Shown here piece by piece: positions 17,819 to 26,254 of a stretch of DNA of 64,000 nt. Source of the DNA: Sporobacter sp963677825. GTDB lineage: Bacteria; Bacillota; Clostridia; Oscillospirales; Oscillospiraceae. Under the pieces are notes generated by a model. That model had not been told where the DNA came from. It searched no databases and saw nothing but the letters and a program-made list of their open reading frames with translations. The stretch covers positions 2,170,001 to 2,234,000 of the forward strand of contig CAXXEF010000001.1 of the NCBI GenBank assembly GCA_963677825.2, written 5' to 3'. The first letter of the stretch is position 1. Every line of letters begins with the position of its first letter. Both the position numbers and the translations under genes were made by a program.

Positions 17819-19537
17819 TCACAAGGGACCCTCAACATCATACAGATTCATCAGCTGCGTGACGAGCTCCTCGCCTTTCGCCGTGCTCTTACCCAGAAAA
17901 TGCGCCATCTCCTGCGAAAACTTGATCTGATGATCTAAAAGCTCGCGCGCGTGCTCAATGGTTTGGCGCTTGATGAGATCGAGCTGCGCGTCGTCAAATT
18001 TGATCTTCGTGATGTCGGTGTAAATGCCGACATACTGTTGTTCGTCGGGCAGCTTGAATAGCTGTTCATGATACTTCTTGCCGTACCGGCTTTTAATGGC
18101 CTCATACTGCTCGGCGCTGCCGGACGCCATTTTTTCGTATCCGCCGGCGTCGACAAGATACGAGATGCGCTTGCCGATAACGCTGTTGCCGCACATAAAC
18201 ATTGCTTTGAACGCGGGGTTCATATGCAGGATGCGCAGCTCGCCGTCTAAAATTACCGTCCCATTCGGGCTTGTTTCAATGATCTTATCCGTGCGCTTTT
18301 GCGCGAGACGGCGCATATATGGCAGACACATTTCAGGCTCCGCCATCCCGCGCACGACGGCGATGGCATTATCGCGGCAGGATTCGTAGCCGCAGGCGCC
18401 GCAGTTGAGCTGAAGCTCAGGATTGAGCTTGCCCTGCGCATCCAAGACGGCGTTGATTTTACCCTCGTCGACATCGTCTGTCAAAAGCTTGGCGCGGTCG
18501 TCTATGAATTGCGCCTGCGTGTGGACCGACCGGTCGATGTCCGGCTGTTCAATGGCGGCCGCCGCACCGCTGTATTGAATTACGTCGTTTTTACGCATGA
18601 ATAGGTTTTTGTCGGTCTGAATACCCGGGCCATTGATGCACCCGCCTTCGCAAAAAAGCGGTTCGACCATCGAAAAACGCCATTGCGCCGGCGGAATGTC
18701 CAGCAGGCTTAACACGTTATGTGCGCCGCTTAAATGCATGATATCAGCTGCTGTTGCGTCCTGATCGATGTCGCCTGTTTTAAACAGGCCGCCCTCCAGC
18801 GGGAACAACCGCGCGCCGCTGAGGTCACCGCTGCTTTCAAAGCCGCTTTCCGAGCAGGTGGCCAGATCGATGCCCTGCTCGTCAAGCCATTGGCTCAGCT
18901 CCGTAAATGTCAGCACGGCGTCAATCGCGTCGGCGTTTTCCGGGCGCTGCGCTTCGAGTTTTTTCGCCGCGCAAGGCCCGATGAAAACGACGGCTGTCTC
19001 CGCGCCGAGCCGTTTTTTAAGCATCCGGCCGTGTGCCACCATCGGCGAAACGAGCGGGATGAGCCGTTCGATATGGTCGGGGCGGTATTTCTCGATATAG
19101 CTCACAACAGCGGGGCAGGCGGTGCAGATGCTGCCGTCGCCATGGCAGGAGACGGTCTGCTCGGCGACGAGCAACGCGCCCTCGGCGGTCTCGGAGACGG
19201 TGGAAAATCCCAGCCGGCGCAGCGCGGACGGCAGTCGGCTGGCGCGCCAGCCGCTGAACACCGCCGCAAACGACGGTGCGACGCTGACAGCGACGCGCCG
19301 GCCCGACTCGAGCAGCTCTTTGACAGTGAATAAGCTCGAGCGAATCGTTTTGGCGTGCTGCGGGCACTCGCGGACGCACGTGCCGCACTTGATGCACAAA
19401 TCGTCCTCGATGTACGCCTGGCCGTCTCGAACACTGATGGCCTTGACGGGGCAAACGCGCACGCATCGGTAGCAGTCCTGGCAGTTGGCCGTGACGGTGT
19501 AGACTGTATTCGATTGTTCGTGATTTAGATTATTCAT
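17819..19537 (-). CDS. Sensory-type [FeFe] hydrogenase with PAS domain (HydS-like, group C-like)
   Basis: About 572 residues from the ATG at 19537, which overlaps the hydA stop by 8 bp; an in-frame ATG at 19558 is also possible. Order: two N-terminal 4Fe-4S motifs (CYRCVRVCPV, CIKCGTCVRECPQ), an H-cluster domain with variant motifs ICTACPAVV (L1), GPCAAKK (L2) and FCEGGCINGPG (L3), a Cys cluster (CGACGYESCRDNA), then a PAS-like domain (about 430-520) and a C-terminal helical part. The L1 motif lacks the Cys-Cys-Pro of catalytic enzymes, as in sensory hydrogenases. It probably senses H2 or redox state and acts with the downstream phosphatase. Confidence 0.85.
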   Translation of the reverse strand: MNNLNHEQSNTVYTVTANCQDCYRCVRVCPVKAISVRDGQAYIEDDLCIKCGTCVRECPQHAKTIRSSLFTVKELLESGRRVAVSVAPSFAAVFSGWRASRLPSALRRLGFSTVSETAEGALLVAEQTVSCHGDGSICTACPAVVSYIEKYRPDHIERLIPLVSPMVAHGRMLKKRLGAETAVVFIGPCAAKKLEAQRPENADAIDAVLTFTELSQWLDEQGIDLATCSESGFESSGDLSGARLFPLEGGLFKTGDIDQDATAADIMHLSGAHNVLSLLDIPPAQWRFSMVEPLFCEGGCINGPGIQTDKNLFMRKNDVIQYSGAAAAIEQPDIDRSVHTQAQFIDDRAKLLTDDVDEGKINAVLDAQGKLNPELQLNCGACGYESCRDNAIAVVRGMAEPEMCLPYMRRLAQKRTDKIIETSPNGTVILDGELRILHMNPAFKAMFMCGNSVIGKRISYLVDAGGYEKMASGSAEQYEAIKSRYGKKYHEQLFKLPDEQQYVGIYTDITKIKFDDAQLDLIKRQTIEHARELLDHQIKFSQEMAHFLGKSTAKGEELVTQLMNLYDVEGPL

Positions 19538-21509
19538 AATTCGCTTCAATCGCCGCAATGGCTTTGTCGATGCTGCAATGCTCGATGACGCTGCCGTTGA
19601 CGGTCAGTACCGGCCCCTTGTCGCAGCGCTCGCTGCAAAACGTGACTTTAAGCGCTGTTTCGCCAAGGATGCCGCGTTCCCGGAGGTAGTCCATCAGCTG
19701 CGTGTAAAGCTGCTGCGCACCTCGGATAAAACAGCTTGTACCGAAACAGATCGTCAGCGTGATTTTTGCGTCGTCGAGGCTTTCCAGCACAATTTCCTCG
19801 CCGGATATACGCTTTTTATTGTGGTACTGTGTGTGTAGCAGTTTGTGCGCCGTGTGCTCGTCAAGCGATTCGGCATAGAGCTTTTGCAGGTAAGGATTGT
19901 TTTCTGCGGAGTGGATCTGCATCATTTTGTCGTTGTCATACAGGCCCTTAGCGCGCTTGACGGTCGTGTCGCGTTCTTTGGAAACGGGCTGACCGCCGCC
20001 GTTGATGCAGCCGCCGCAGCAGGCCATGACCTCGATCAGGTCGAAGTGTTCTTCACCGTTTCTGATTTTGTCGATGAGACGGCGCGCGTTGGCCAGTCCG
20101 CTGACAATACCGAGCCGCAATGACACGCCGCCGACATCAACCTGCGCTGTTTTAACGCCGTCGCCGCCGCGGACTTGGCTGAACGAACTGTCGTCGCCGC
20201 CCAGCTTGTAGCCGGCATAGCGTAAAACAGCCTCGCTGACACCGCCGGACACGCCAAAAATCACGCCGGCACCGGATTTAAACCCAAACGGCATATCAAA
20301 GGAGCCGGGGTCGAGCACGGAGAAGTCGATGCCGCGCTCTTTAATCATGAGCGCCAGCTCGCCCGTCGTCAGGACGAAATCCACGTCGGGATTGTCGTCT
20401 GTGTAGAATTCCTCGCGCCGCGCCTCTGATTTTTTCGCCGTGCACGGCATGATGGACACGACAACGATGTCCTCACGGGACAGTCCCAGATCCTGTGCGA
20501 GCGTCTGTTTGCATAAAGAGCCGAACATCTGTTGTGGTGAGCGGCAGGAGGACAGGTTCGGGAGCATGTCGGGGTAATACTGCTCGGCAAACTTGACCCA
20601 TGCCGGACAGCAGGAGGTAAACTGCGGCAGCTTTTCGCCGCGTTCGTACCGCGCTAAAAACTCGTTGCCCTCTTCAATAACGGTGAGGTCTGCCGCGAAG
20701 CTCGTATCATAGACGCGGTCGAAGCCGATCATCCGCAGCGCCGAGACGATTTGGCCGGTCACAGTCGCACCAGGCGTAAAGCCGAATTCCTCGCCGAGCG
20801 CCACGCGCACCGCCGGTGCGATCTGCACGACGACCGTTTTGCTGCCGTCATATAGCGCCTGCCAGACGTCATCGGTCTGCAGCGCCGGCGTCAGCGCACC
20901 GACAGGGCAGACCTTGACGCACTGCCCGCAGCCGACGCACTCGACCTCGCCGAGCCCCTTGTCAAAGCACGGTGTGACGACGGATTTCGCGCCGCGACCG
21001 GCGAAATCCAAAACGCCGACGGACTGTATCTCACGGCAGACGCGTACACAGTCGCCGCACAGCACGCACTTTTTCGGGTCGCGCAGGATAGAGGCGGATG
21101 ATAAGTCCATCGCGGGGAATTCTGCCGTCTGCTTGAAGGGTACTTTATGGATGCCCAGCCGATGGGCGATTCGCTGCAGCTGACAGCTGTCCGATTTTGG
21201 GCAGGTGGTGCAGTTCTGGTCGTGATTGGCCAGCAGAAGCTCGACGATCGTCTTGCGCAGCTCGCGGATCTGCTCGGTGTTCGTGCGTACGACGAGCCCG
21301 CCGTCAGCTGGTGTGGAGCACGCCGGCACAAGGCCGCGCCCCTCGACGTCAACCATACACATCCGGCACGCGCCGTAAACGCTGATGTCGGAGTGATAGC
21401 AAAATGTGGGCAGTTCAATGTGCGCCTTGCGGATCAGCTCCAGGAGATTACGCTCGTTATTGACGGGGATCTCCAGGCCGTCAATGACGGCGGTTTTCGT
21501 CTTAATCAT
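19530..21509 (-). CDS. hydA: [FeFe] hydrogenase catalytic subunit HydA, bifurcating type
   Basis: 659 residues. N-terminal [2Fe-2S] domain (C37, C48, C51, C64), His/Cys cluster site (H96, C100, C103, C109), two 4Fe-4S motifs (C148-C158, C191-C201), H-cluster domain with L1 TSCCPAW (298-304), L2 MPCTAKK (354-360) and L3 VMACCGGCINGGG (494-506), and a C-terminal thioredoxin-like [2Fe-2S] domain (about 570-659; FGTSCFIRG, CSERCDKGP). It produces or consumes H2 as the alpha subunit of a HydABC complex, coupling ferredoxin and NADH. L3 has Cys where most family members have Pro (MACPGGC). It sits in the operon rex-hydC-hydB-hydA, 12 bp after hydB, with AGGAGG. Confidence 0.95.
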   Translation of the reverse strand: MIKTKTAVIDGLEIPVNNERNLLELIRKAHIELPTFCYHSDISVYGACRMCMVDVEGRGLVPACSTPADGGLVVRTNTEQIRELRKTIVELLLANHDQNCTTCPKSDSCQLQRIAHRLGIHKVPFKQTAEFPAMDLSSASILRDPKKCVLCGDCVRVCREIQSVGVLDFAGRGAKSVVTPCFDKGLGEVECVGCGQCVKVCPVGALTPALQTDDVWQALYDGSKTVVVQIAPAVRVALGEEFGFTPGATVTGQIVSALRMIGFDRVYDTSFAADLTVIEEGNEFLARYERGEKLPQFTSCCPAWVKFAEQYYPDMLPNLSSCRSPQQMFGSLCKQTLAQDLGLSREDIVVVSIMPCTAKKSEARREEFYTDDNPDVDFVLTTGELALMIKERGIDFSVLDPGSFDMPFGFKSGAGVIFGVSGGVSEAVLRYAGYKLGGDDSSFSQVRGGDGVKTAQVDVGGVSLRLGIVSGLANARRLIDKIRNGEEHFDLIEVMACCGGCINGGGQPVSKERDTTVKRAKGLYDNDKMMQIHSAENNPYLQKLYAESLDEHTAHKLLHTQYHNKKRISGEEIVLESLDDAKITLTICFGTSCFIRGAQQLYTQLMDYLRERGILGETALKVTFCSERCDKGPVLTVNGSVIEHCSIDKAIAAIEANYE

Positions 21510-21521
21510 CGTTGAGCCCTC

Positions 21522-23408
21522 CTATTGTATGGCGATGGCGCCGAACTTGCAGCTGTCCTGGCAGACGCCGCACTTGATGCATTTCGAGGCATCGATCACG
21601 TACGGTACGCCCTTGGCGCCGCTGATTGCCCCGACGGGACACTTCTTAGCGCACAAACTGCAGCTTTTGCATAGGTGTTCGTTGATCGTATAGGTCTTCA
21701 GTGCCGAGCAGCGCCCAGCGGGACAGCGCTTTTCAAAGACGTGCGCGTTATATTCATCCCGGAAGTAACGCAGCGTTGACAAAACAGGATTCGGCGCCGT
21801 TTTGCCCAGCCCACACAGCGAGCCGACACGGACGACCTGCGCCAGACGCTCAAGCAGCTCAAGCGTTTCGCCCGTCGCGCGCCCCTCGATGATATCGTCC
21901 AAAAGGTTCAGCATCTGCTTGGTGCCTTCGCGGCAGGGGACGCATTTGCCGCACGACTCGTTTTGCGTAAACTGCATGAAAAACCGCGCGATGGAAACGA
22001 TGCACGTTTCGTTATTCATGACGACAAGACCGCCGGAGCCAACCATCGCGCCGACCTTTGCAAGATTTTCATAGTCCAGCGGCATGTCGAGGTGCTCCGG
22101 CGTCAGGCAGCCGCCTGATGGTCCGCCGATCTGAACGGCCTTGAAATCTATACCGCACGGCGTGCCGTCGTCCGTCAGGACGCCGCCGCCGATATCGCCG
22201 ACGATCTCACGCAGCGTCGTTCCGAAGGGGACTTCAATCAGCCCCGTGTTGGCGACGTGACCCGTCAGCGCGAACGTCTTTGTGCCCGTGGAGTTTTCCG
22301 TGCCGATTTTTCGATACGCCTCGGCGCCCATTTGCATTACAACAGGTACCGACGCGAGCGTTTCCACGTTGTTGATGACGGTCGGCTTGCCGAACAGTCC
22401 CGACTGAGCGGGGAAGGGGGGTTTGGGCGACGGCATGCCGCGCTTGCCCTCCATCGAGGCGATCAGCGCCGTTTCCTCGCCGCATACGAACGCACCTGCG
22501 CCCTCCATCACGTCGATGTCAAAGGCTTTGCCGCTGCCGAAGATGTCCGCGCCTAAAACACCGGCGCGCCGTGCGTCCTCAATGGCGATTTGCAGGCGTT
22601 TGACAGCCAGCGGATACTCGGTACGCACATAGACGTAGCCCTGCGTGGCTTCGACGGCCATCGCCGCGATGATCATGCCCTCCAGTACGCTGTGGGGATT
22701 GCCCTCCATGACGCAACGATCCATAAACGCGCCGGGGTCGCCCTCATCGCCGTTGCAGATGACGTACTTGACATCACTTTTGTTAACGCGGGTCAGTGCC
22801 CATTTTTTGCCCGTGGGGAAACCTGCGCCGCCGCGGCCGCGTAAGCCGGAGGCCAGAATGATATCGCAAATCTCCTCGCCGGACAGCGTTGTCACGGCGT
22901 CACGCGCCATCGCGTAGCCGCCGTTTGCGATGTACTCGTCAATGTCCTGCGCGTCGATGTTGCCGCACAGCTTTAAAACAGTACGGCGCTGCTTGGCGTA
23001 AAACGGGATGTGCGCTGTATCGGCCATCGGTTCGCCGCCGTCGTTTTTCAGCAGCAGCCGGTCGACAAGCCTGCCGCCGAGGATCGTTTCTTCAACAATT
23101 TCCGGCACATCATCGACACGGACTTTCGTATACAAAACGCCCTGCGGATACACCGTGACGAGCGGGCCCATCTGGCAAAACCCCTGACAGCCGCTTTGCG
23201 AGATGATGGTATCCGCGTCTTCTTTTTTGAGGGTCACGGCAATTCTATGGCCCTTTTCTTCAATGTACTCTATAAAACGGTCATAAACGTCCAGCGCGCC
23301 GTTGGCAACACAGCCCGTGCCGGCGCAAATGATGATCCGTGCGTTGTATTGCGCCATGGTATCGTCAAACGCGGATTTTCGTGTTTCTAAAGTCGTGGAA
23401 CTACACAT
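21522..23408 (-). CDS. hydB: NADH-dependent bifurcating [FeFe] hydrogenase, beta subunit HydB
   Basis: 628 residues, NuoF-like. An N-terminal thioredoxin-like [2Fe-2S] domain (about 20-120; CAGTGC, SGCQGFCQMGP) precedes the NADH/FMN domain (GLRGRGGAGFPTGKKW; CNGDEGDPGAFMDR), the SLBB region, a NuoF-type 4Fe-4S site (ESCGKCVPCREG), and a C-terminal ferredoxin pair (CKSCSLCAKKCPVG, CIKCGVCQDSCKFG). It is the flavin subunit where NADH and ferredoxin electrons are bifurcated or confurcated. The start at 23408 overlaps the hydC stop by 8 bp and has GGAGG upstream. Confidence 0.95.
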   Translation of the reverse strand: MCSSTTLETRKSAFDDTMAQYNARIIICAGTGCVANGALDVYDRFIEYIEEKGHRIAVTLKKEDADTIISQSGCQGFCQMGPLVTVYPQGVLYTKVRVDDVPEIVEETILGGRLVDRLLLKNDGGEPMADTAHIPFYAKQRRTVLKLCGNIDAQDIDEYIANGGYAMARDAVTTLSGEEICDIILASGLRGRGGAGFPTGKKWALTRVNKSDVKYVICNGDEGDPGAFMDRCVMEGNPHSVLEGMIIAAMAVEATQGYVYVRTEYPLAVKRLQIAIEDARRAGVLGADIFGSGKAFDIDVMEGAGAFVCGEETALIASMEGKRGMPSPKPPFPAQSGLFGKPTVINNVETLASVPVVMQMGAEAYRKIGTENSTGTKTFALTGHVANTGLIEVPFGTTLREIVGDIGGGVLTDDGTPCGIDFKAVQIGGPSGGCLTPEHLDMPLDYENLAKVGAMVGSGGLVVMNNETCIVSIARFFMQFTQNESCGKCVPCREGTKQMLNLLDDIIEGRATGETLELLERLAQVVRVGSLCGLGKTAPNPVLSTLRYFRDEYNAHVFEKRCPAGRCSALKTYTINEHLCKSCSLCAKKCPVGAISGAKGVPYVIDASKCIKCGVCQDSCKFGAIAIQ

Positions 23409-23892
23409 GGGCGGTTTCCTCCTCCCGGATGGCGTCGAGCAGTGCGAGGGTGCGTTCGGGTGTCATCAGTCCGTGCACCTTCTCGTCGATGACGACGACG
23501 GGTGCAAGCCCGCACGCGCCGAGACACGCGACGGTTTCGAGCGTAAACAGCTGGTCGTCGGTTGTTTGTTTGTCTTTTGACAGGCCGAGGCTTTTTTCAA
23601 GCGCGTCTAAAATGCCCTGCGACTTCTTGACGTGGCACGCCGTACCGTCACAGACTTTGATGACGTGCTTGCCCTTCGGTTCAAGCGTAAAATGCGAATA
23701 AAAGGTTGCCACGCCGTATACACTCGACGGGGAGATGTCCAGCGCGACGGATATAAACGTCATAATCTCCTCGGGCAAATACGTGTATTCCGCTTGCAGC
23801 TCTTGCAGAATCGGTATCAGCTTGGCTGGGTTTCTGTCGTACTTGTCAAGAATGACGCAGGCTTTGCTGAATTTTGTTGTGACGCCGCCCAT
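23401..23892 (-). CDS. hydC: Hydrogenase gamma subunit HydC (NuoE-like)
   Basis: 163 residues, NuoE/24-kDa family with a [2Fe-2S] site built from CDGTACHVKKSQG and CLGACGLAPVV. The N-terminal helical region (ILQELQAEYTYLPEE) is typical. It forms the electron-entry module with HydB. AGGAGG precedes the ATG; it begins 31 bp after the rex stop, so rex and the hydrogenase genes are probably one transcript. Confidence 0.95.
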   Translation of the reverse strand: MGGVTTKFSKACVILDKYDRNPAKLIPILQELQAEYTYLPEEIMTFISVALDISPSSVYGVATFYSHFTLEPKGKHVIKVCDGTACHVKKSQGILDALEKSLGLSKDKQTTDDQLFTLETVACLGACGLAPVVVIDEKVHGLMTPERTLALLDAIREEETAHV

Positions 23893-23922
23893 AATGATCC
23901 CTCCTAGGATTTTGACTATCCG

Positions 23923-24567
23923 CTAATGATTTTTCTCCTTGAGATGCTTGGCTAAAACGGCCAGTGATGAGGCCATATTCTCGTTTTGAACGATCACACC
24001 GTCCGGAACGACCAGTTGAACCGGCGCGAAATTCCAGATCGCCTCGATACCGGCGGCGACCATCATGTCGCATACCGCTTGTGCCGACTCTGACGGTACG
24101 GTGATGATGCCGATGCCCACGTGCATCCGCGTACACAGACCGGGCATTTTATCGAGCGGTAGTACCTTTTTACCGGCGACCTGCGAGCCGATCACGCTGT
24201 CGTCCGTATCGAACGCGACGACGATGTCCAGCCCGTACGCGTCAAAGCCCTTGTAGCTCAGCAGCGCGCGCCCCAGGTGTCCAACACCGACTAAAATCGC
24301 CTCGTCGACGTTGCCGTATCCGAGATATGCCTCCAGATCGGCAATCAGTTTCTTCAACTTGTAGCCGGTGCGCGGTTTGCCGCCGCTCTTGATCGTCGCA
24401 AGATCCTTTCTGACTTGAACCTCATTCAAATTTAGCGCCTTGGCAATAGTGGGCGCTGAGATGACGTCAAGCGTACTGCTGTCAAGCGATTTCAGGTGAT
24501 TCAAGTACAGCGGCAGGCGCCTTAGTGTCCGGACCGATGTGGGTGTGCTGCGTTGATTTGCAGACAT
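23923..24567 (-). CDS. rex: Redox-sensing transcriptional repressor Rex
   Basis: 214 residues from the ATG at 24567, with GGGAG/AGGA upstream. N-terminal winged helix (about 10-80; RRLPLYLNHL, SAPTIAKALNLNEVQVRKDL) and C-terminal Rossmann domain with VGVGHLGRALLSY and FDTDDSVIGSQVAGK. Rex senses NADH/NAD+ and represses fermentation and hydrogenase genes. As first gene of the hydrogenase operon it is placed to autoregulate the bifurcating hydrogenase. Earlier in-frame starts up to 24753 lack a binding site and extend through AT-rich noncoding DNA. Confidence 0.95.
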   Translation of the reverse strand: MSANQRSTPTSVRTLRRLPLYLNHLKSLDSSTLDVISAPTIAKALNLNEVQVRKDLATIKSGGKPRTGYKLKKLIADLEAYLGYGNVDEAILVGVGHLGRALLSYKGFDAYGLDIVVAFDTDDSVIGSQVAGKKVLPLDKMPGLCTRMHVGIGIITVPSESAQAVCDMMVAAGIEAIWNFAPVQLVVPDGVIVQNENMASSLAVLAKHLKEKNH

Positions 24568-24586
24568 ATCCTGCTCCCGCCTTTCG

Positions 24587-24622
24587 AATAAGTAAATTAT
24601 TATCGATATAATAATACTTATT
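24587..24622 (-). promoter_or_regulatory. rex: Imperfect palindrome in front of rex-hydCBA
   Basis: An AT-rich imperfect inverted repeat of about 36 bp, AATAAGTA at 24587-24594 and TACTTATT near 24615-24622, centred on ATCGAT (24602-24607), lies 20 bp upstream of the rex start. Its position suits an operator. It does not match the textbook Rex box (TTGTTAA-N4-TTAACAA) well, so the binding factor is open. Confidence 0.45.
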
Positions 24623-24742
24623 AATTGGTCGGGCGTCAATGCACTATGTTCTGCTTTTTGGTATTTTGAAACGAACAGATATATATCGGCAAGACTGCGG
24701 CGGGTGGTAGCATACTGCGCGATCCACACATTGCACCCACGC

Positions 24743-24770
24743 AAAAAAGCCACCCATTCGGGTGGCTTTT
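24743..24770 (-). terminator. Intrinsic terminator of the CoA-transferase operon
   Basis: AAAAGCCACCC (24745-24755) pairs with GGGTGGCTTTT (24760-24770) around ATTC; on the minus strand it is followed by six T (24743-24748). It lies 35 bp beyond the stop of the beta subunit gene. Confidence 0.9.
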
Positions 24771-24804
24771 CGATGGCGTTGGTTGATGTAATCGCTTCGG
24801 TGCG

Positions 24805-25455
24805 TTACATGACGCCGATGACGTCGGGGAGGATGAGCGTGGCCTCCGTCTTCGCCTGGATGTCCTCGACGGTGACGCCCTCGACCAGCTCGCGCAGGAC
24901 GATCCCGTCCGGCGTGACCTCCATCATCCCAAGCTCGGTGACGATGTAGTCGACCTCGTTGACCGCCGTCAGCGGCAGGGTGCAGCTTTTGAGGATCTTC
25001 GGCGAGCCGTCCTTCGTCGTGTGCTCCATGGCGATGATCACCTTGTTGGCGCCGACGACGAGATCCATCGCGCCGCCCATGCCCGGCACCAGCTTGCCCG
25101 GGACGATCCAGTTGGCGAGGTTGCCCTGTTCGTCGACCTCGAGAGCGCCGAGTACCGTCGCAGCGACGTGGCCGCCGCGGATGAGCGCAAAGCTCGTCGC
25201 GCTGTCGAAGCACGCGCCGCCCGTGACGATGGTCACCGGCATGCCGCCCGCGTTGACGACGTCTTTGTCCTCCTGGCCGGCCTCAGGGCTCGGCCCGATG
25301 CCGATGAAGCCGTTTTCCGACTGCAGCAGCACGTTGATGTTTTCCGGTATATAATTGGCCACCATCGTCGGCATACCGATGCCGAGATTGACCAGATCGC
25401 CGTCTTGGAAAAAGCCGGCGACGCGTTTAACGATGCGTTCACGAATTTCAGACAT
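24805..25455 (-). CDS. atoA: CoA-transferase subunit B (acetoacetate/butyrate type)
   Basis: 216 residues, family I CoA-transferase beta subunit. The SENG motif (LLQSENGFIGIGP) contains the catalytic Glu that forms the CoA thioester; GGMPVTIVTGGACFDSATSF and GAMDLVVGANKVI are typical. It moves CoA between short-chain acids such as acetoacetate, acetate and butyrate. It follows the alpha subunit by 15 bp with a GGAGG-like site. Because a putative phloroglucinol operon in the same window would yield acetoacetate, activation to acetoacetyl-CoA is a likely role; the actual acid specificity cannot be read from sequence. Confidence 0.9.
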   Translation of the reverse strand: MSEIRERIVKRVAGFFQDGDLVNLGIGMPTMVANYIPENINVLLQSENGFIGIGPSPEAGQEDKDVVNAGGMPVTIVTGGACFDSATSFALIRGGHVAATVLGALEVDEQGNLANWIVPGKLVPGMGGAMDLVVGANKVIIAMEHTTKDGSPKILKSCTLPLTAVNEVDYIVTELGMMEVTPDGIVLRELVEGVTVEDIQAKTEATLILPDVIGVM

Positions 25456-25470
25456 AGTTCAGCGCCTCCT

Positions 25471-26118
25471 TCAAGCCTTGACGATCATGTCGACAAGTAC
25501 GCCGGGCGTTACGATTTCGTCCGGGTCCAGTTCGCCGACATCGACGATTTCTTCCGCCAGCACGATCACGAGATCGGCGGCCATGGCCATCAGAGGGTTG
25601 AAATTGCGGGAGGAGCGGCGGTAAACGAGGTTGCCGCTCGTGTCGGCCTTGTGTGCCAGCAGCAGTGCGACGTCCGCGCGCAGCGGCAGCTCCAGCAGAT
25701 ACGTCTTGCCGTCGATCTCGAGCTTCTGCTTGCCCTCCTCGACAATCGTGCCGACGCCCGTCGGCGTCAGGATACCGCCAAGACCGGCGCCGCCGGCGCG
25801 TACGCGCTCGGCCAGCGTGCCCTGCGGGACAAGCTCGACGTCCATCTCGCCGGCCGTCATCTTGCGGCCTGTCTCCTTGTTCGTGCCGATATGCGAGACG
25901 ATGGCTTTCTTGATTTGACCGGACACAACAAGCCGGCCGATACCCCGGTCGACGAAGCCCGTGTCGTTGCCGATGACCGTTAAGTTGCCGACGCCTTTGT
26001 TGATCAGGCCGTCAACGAGCGCCTCCGGCGTCCCCGCTGCCAGAAAGCCGCCGATCATGACCGACTGGCCGTCTCGAAGCGCGTCAAGGGCCTCCTCCAT
26101 GCTTCTTACTTTACTCAT
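25471..26118 (-). CDS. atoD: CoA-transferase subunit A (acetoacetate/butyrate type)
   Basis: 215 residues from the ATG at 26118 (GGAAGTGAG upstream; longer in-frame versions run through the upstream terminator). Family I CoA-transferase alpha subunit: SVMIGGFLAAGTPEALVDGL is the glycine-rich N-terminal motif, followed by GIGRLVVSGQIKKAIVSHIG and GAGLGGILTPTGVGT. It forms the A2B2-type enzyme with the next gene. Separated from the acyl-CoA dehydrogenase gene by a terminator, so it has its own promoter. Confidence 0.9.
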   Translation of the reverse strand: MSKVRSMEEALDALRDGQSVMIGGFLAAGTPEALVDGLINKGVGNLTVIGNDTGFVDRGIGRLVVSGQIKKAIVSHIGTNKETGRKMTAGEMDVELVPQGTLAERVRAGGAGLGGILTPTGVGTIVEEGKQKLEIDGKTYLLELPLRADVALLLAHKADTSGNLVYRRSSRNFNPLMAMAADLVIVLAEEIVDVGELDPDEIVTPGVLVDMIVKA

Positions 26119-26197
26119 AAACTCACTTCCGTCAATAGTATTCTGATCTGTGACTACTGTAAAACCGTTTGACATCATACCATGCATACGCCCGAAA

Positions 26198-26237
26198 AAC
26201 AATCCGCGCTCCGCTTGAAAATGACAAGCGGAGCGCG
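26198..26237 (-). terminator. Terminator after the acyl-CoA dehydrogenase gene
   Basis: Thirteen-bp perfect stem: CGCGCTCCGCTTG (26205-26217) and CAAGCGGAGCGCG (26225-26237). On the minus strand GATTGTTTTTC follows, so the T-run is offset by a few bases. It is 18 bp beyond the dehydrogenase stop. Confidence 0.7.
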
Positions 26238-26254
26238 AAATTATAACTAAATTT

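Noticed and set aside
24567..24753. Longer N-terminus for Rex
   Set aside because: The extra 62 residues are encoded by AT-rich promoter sequence and lack a ribosome binding site; Rex homologues start at the MSANQ-type position.
25021..25983. Long plus-strand open frame over the CoA-transferase genes
   Set aside because: It is the complementary shadow of two clearly conserved genes, rich in Arg/Asp with no motif.
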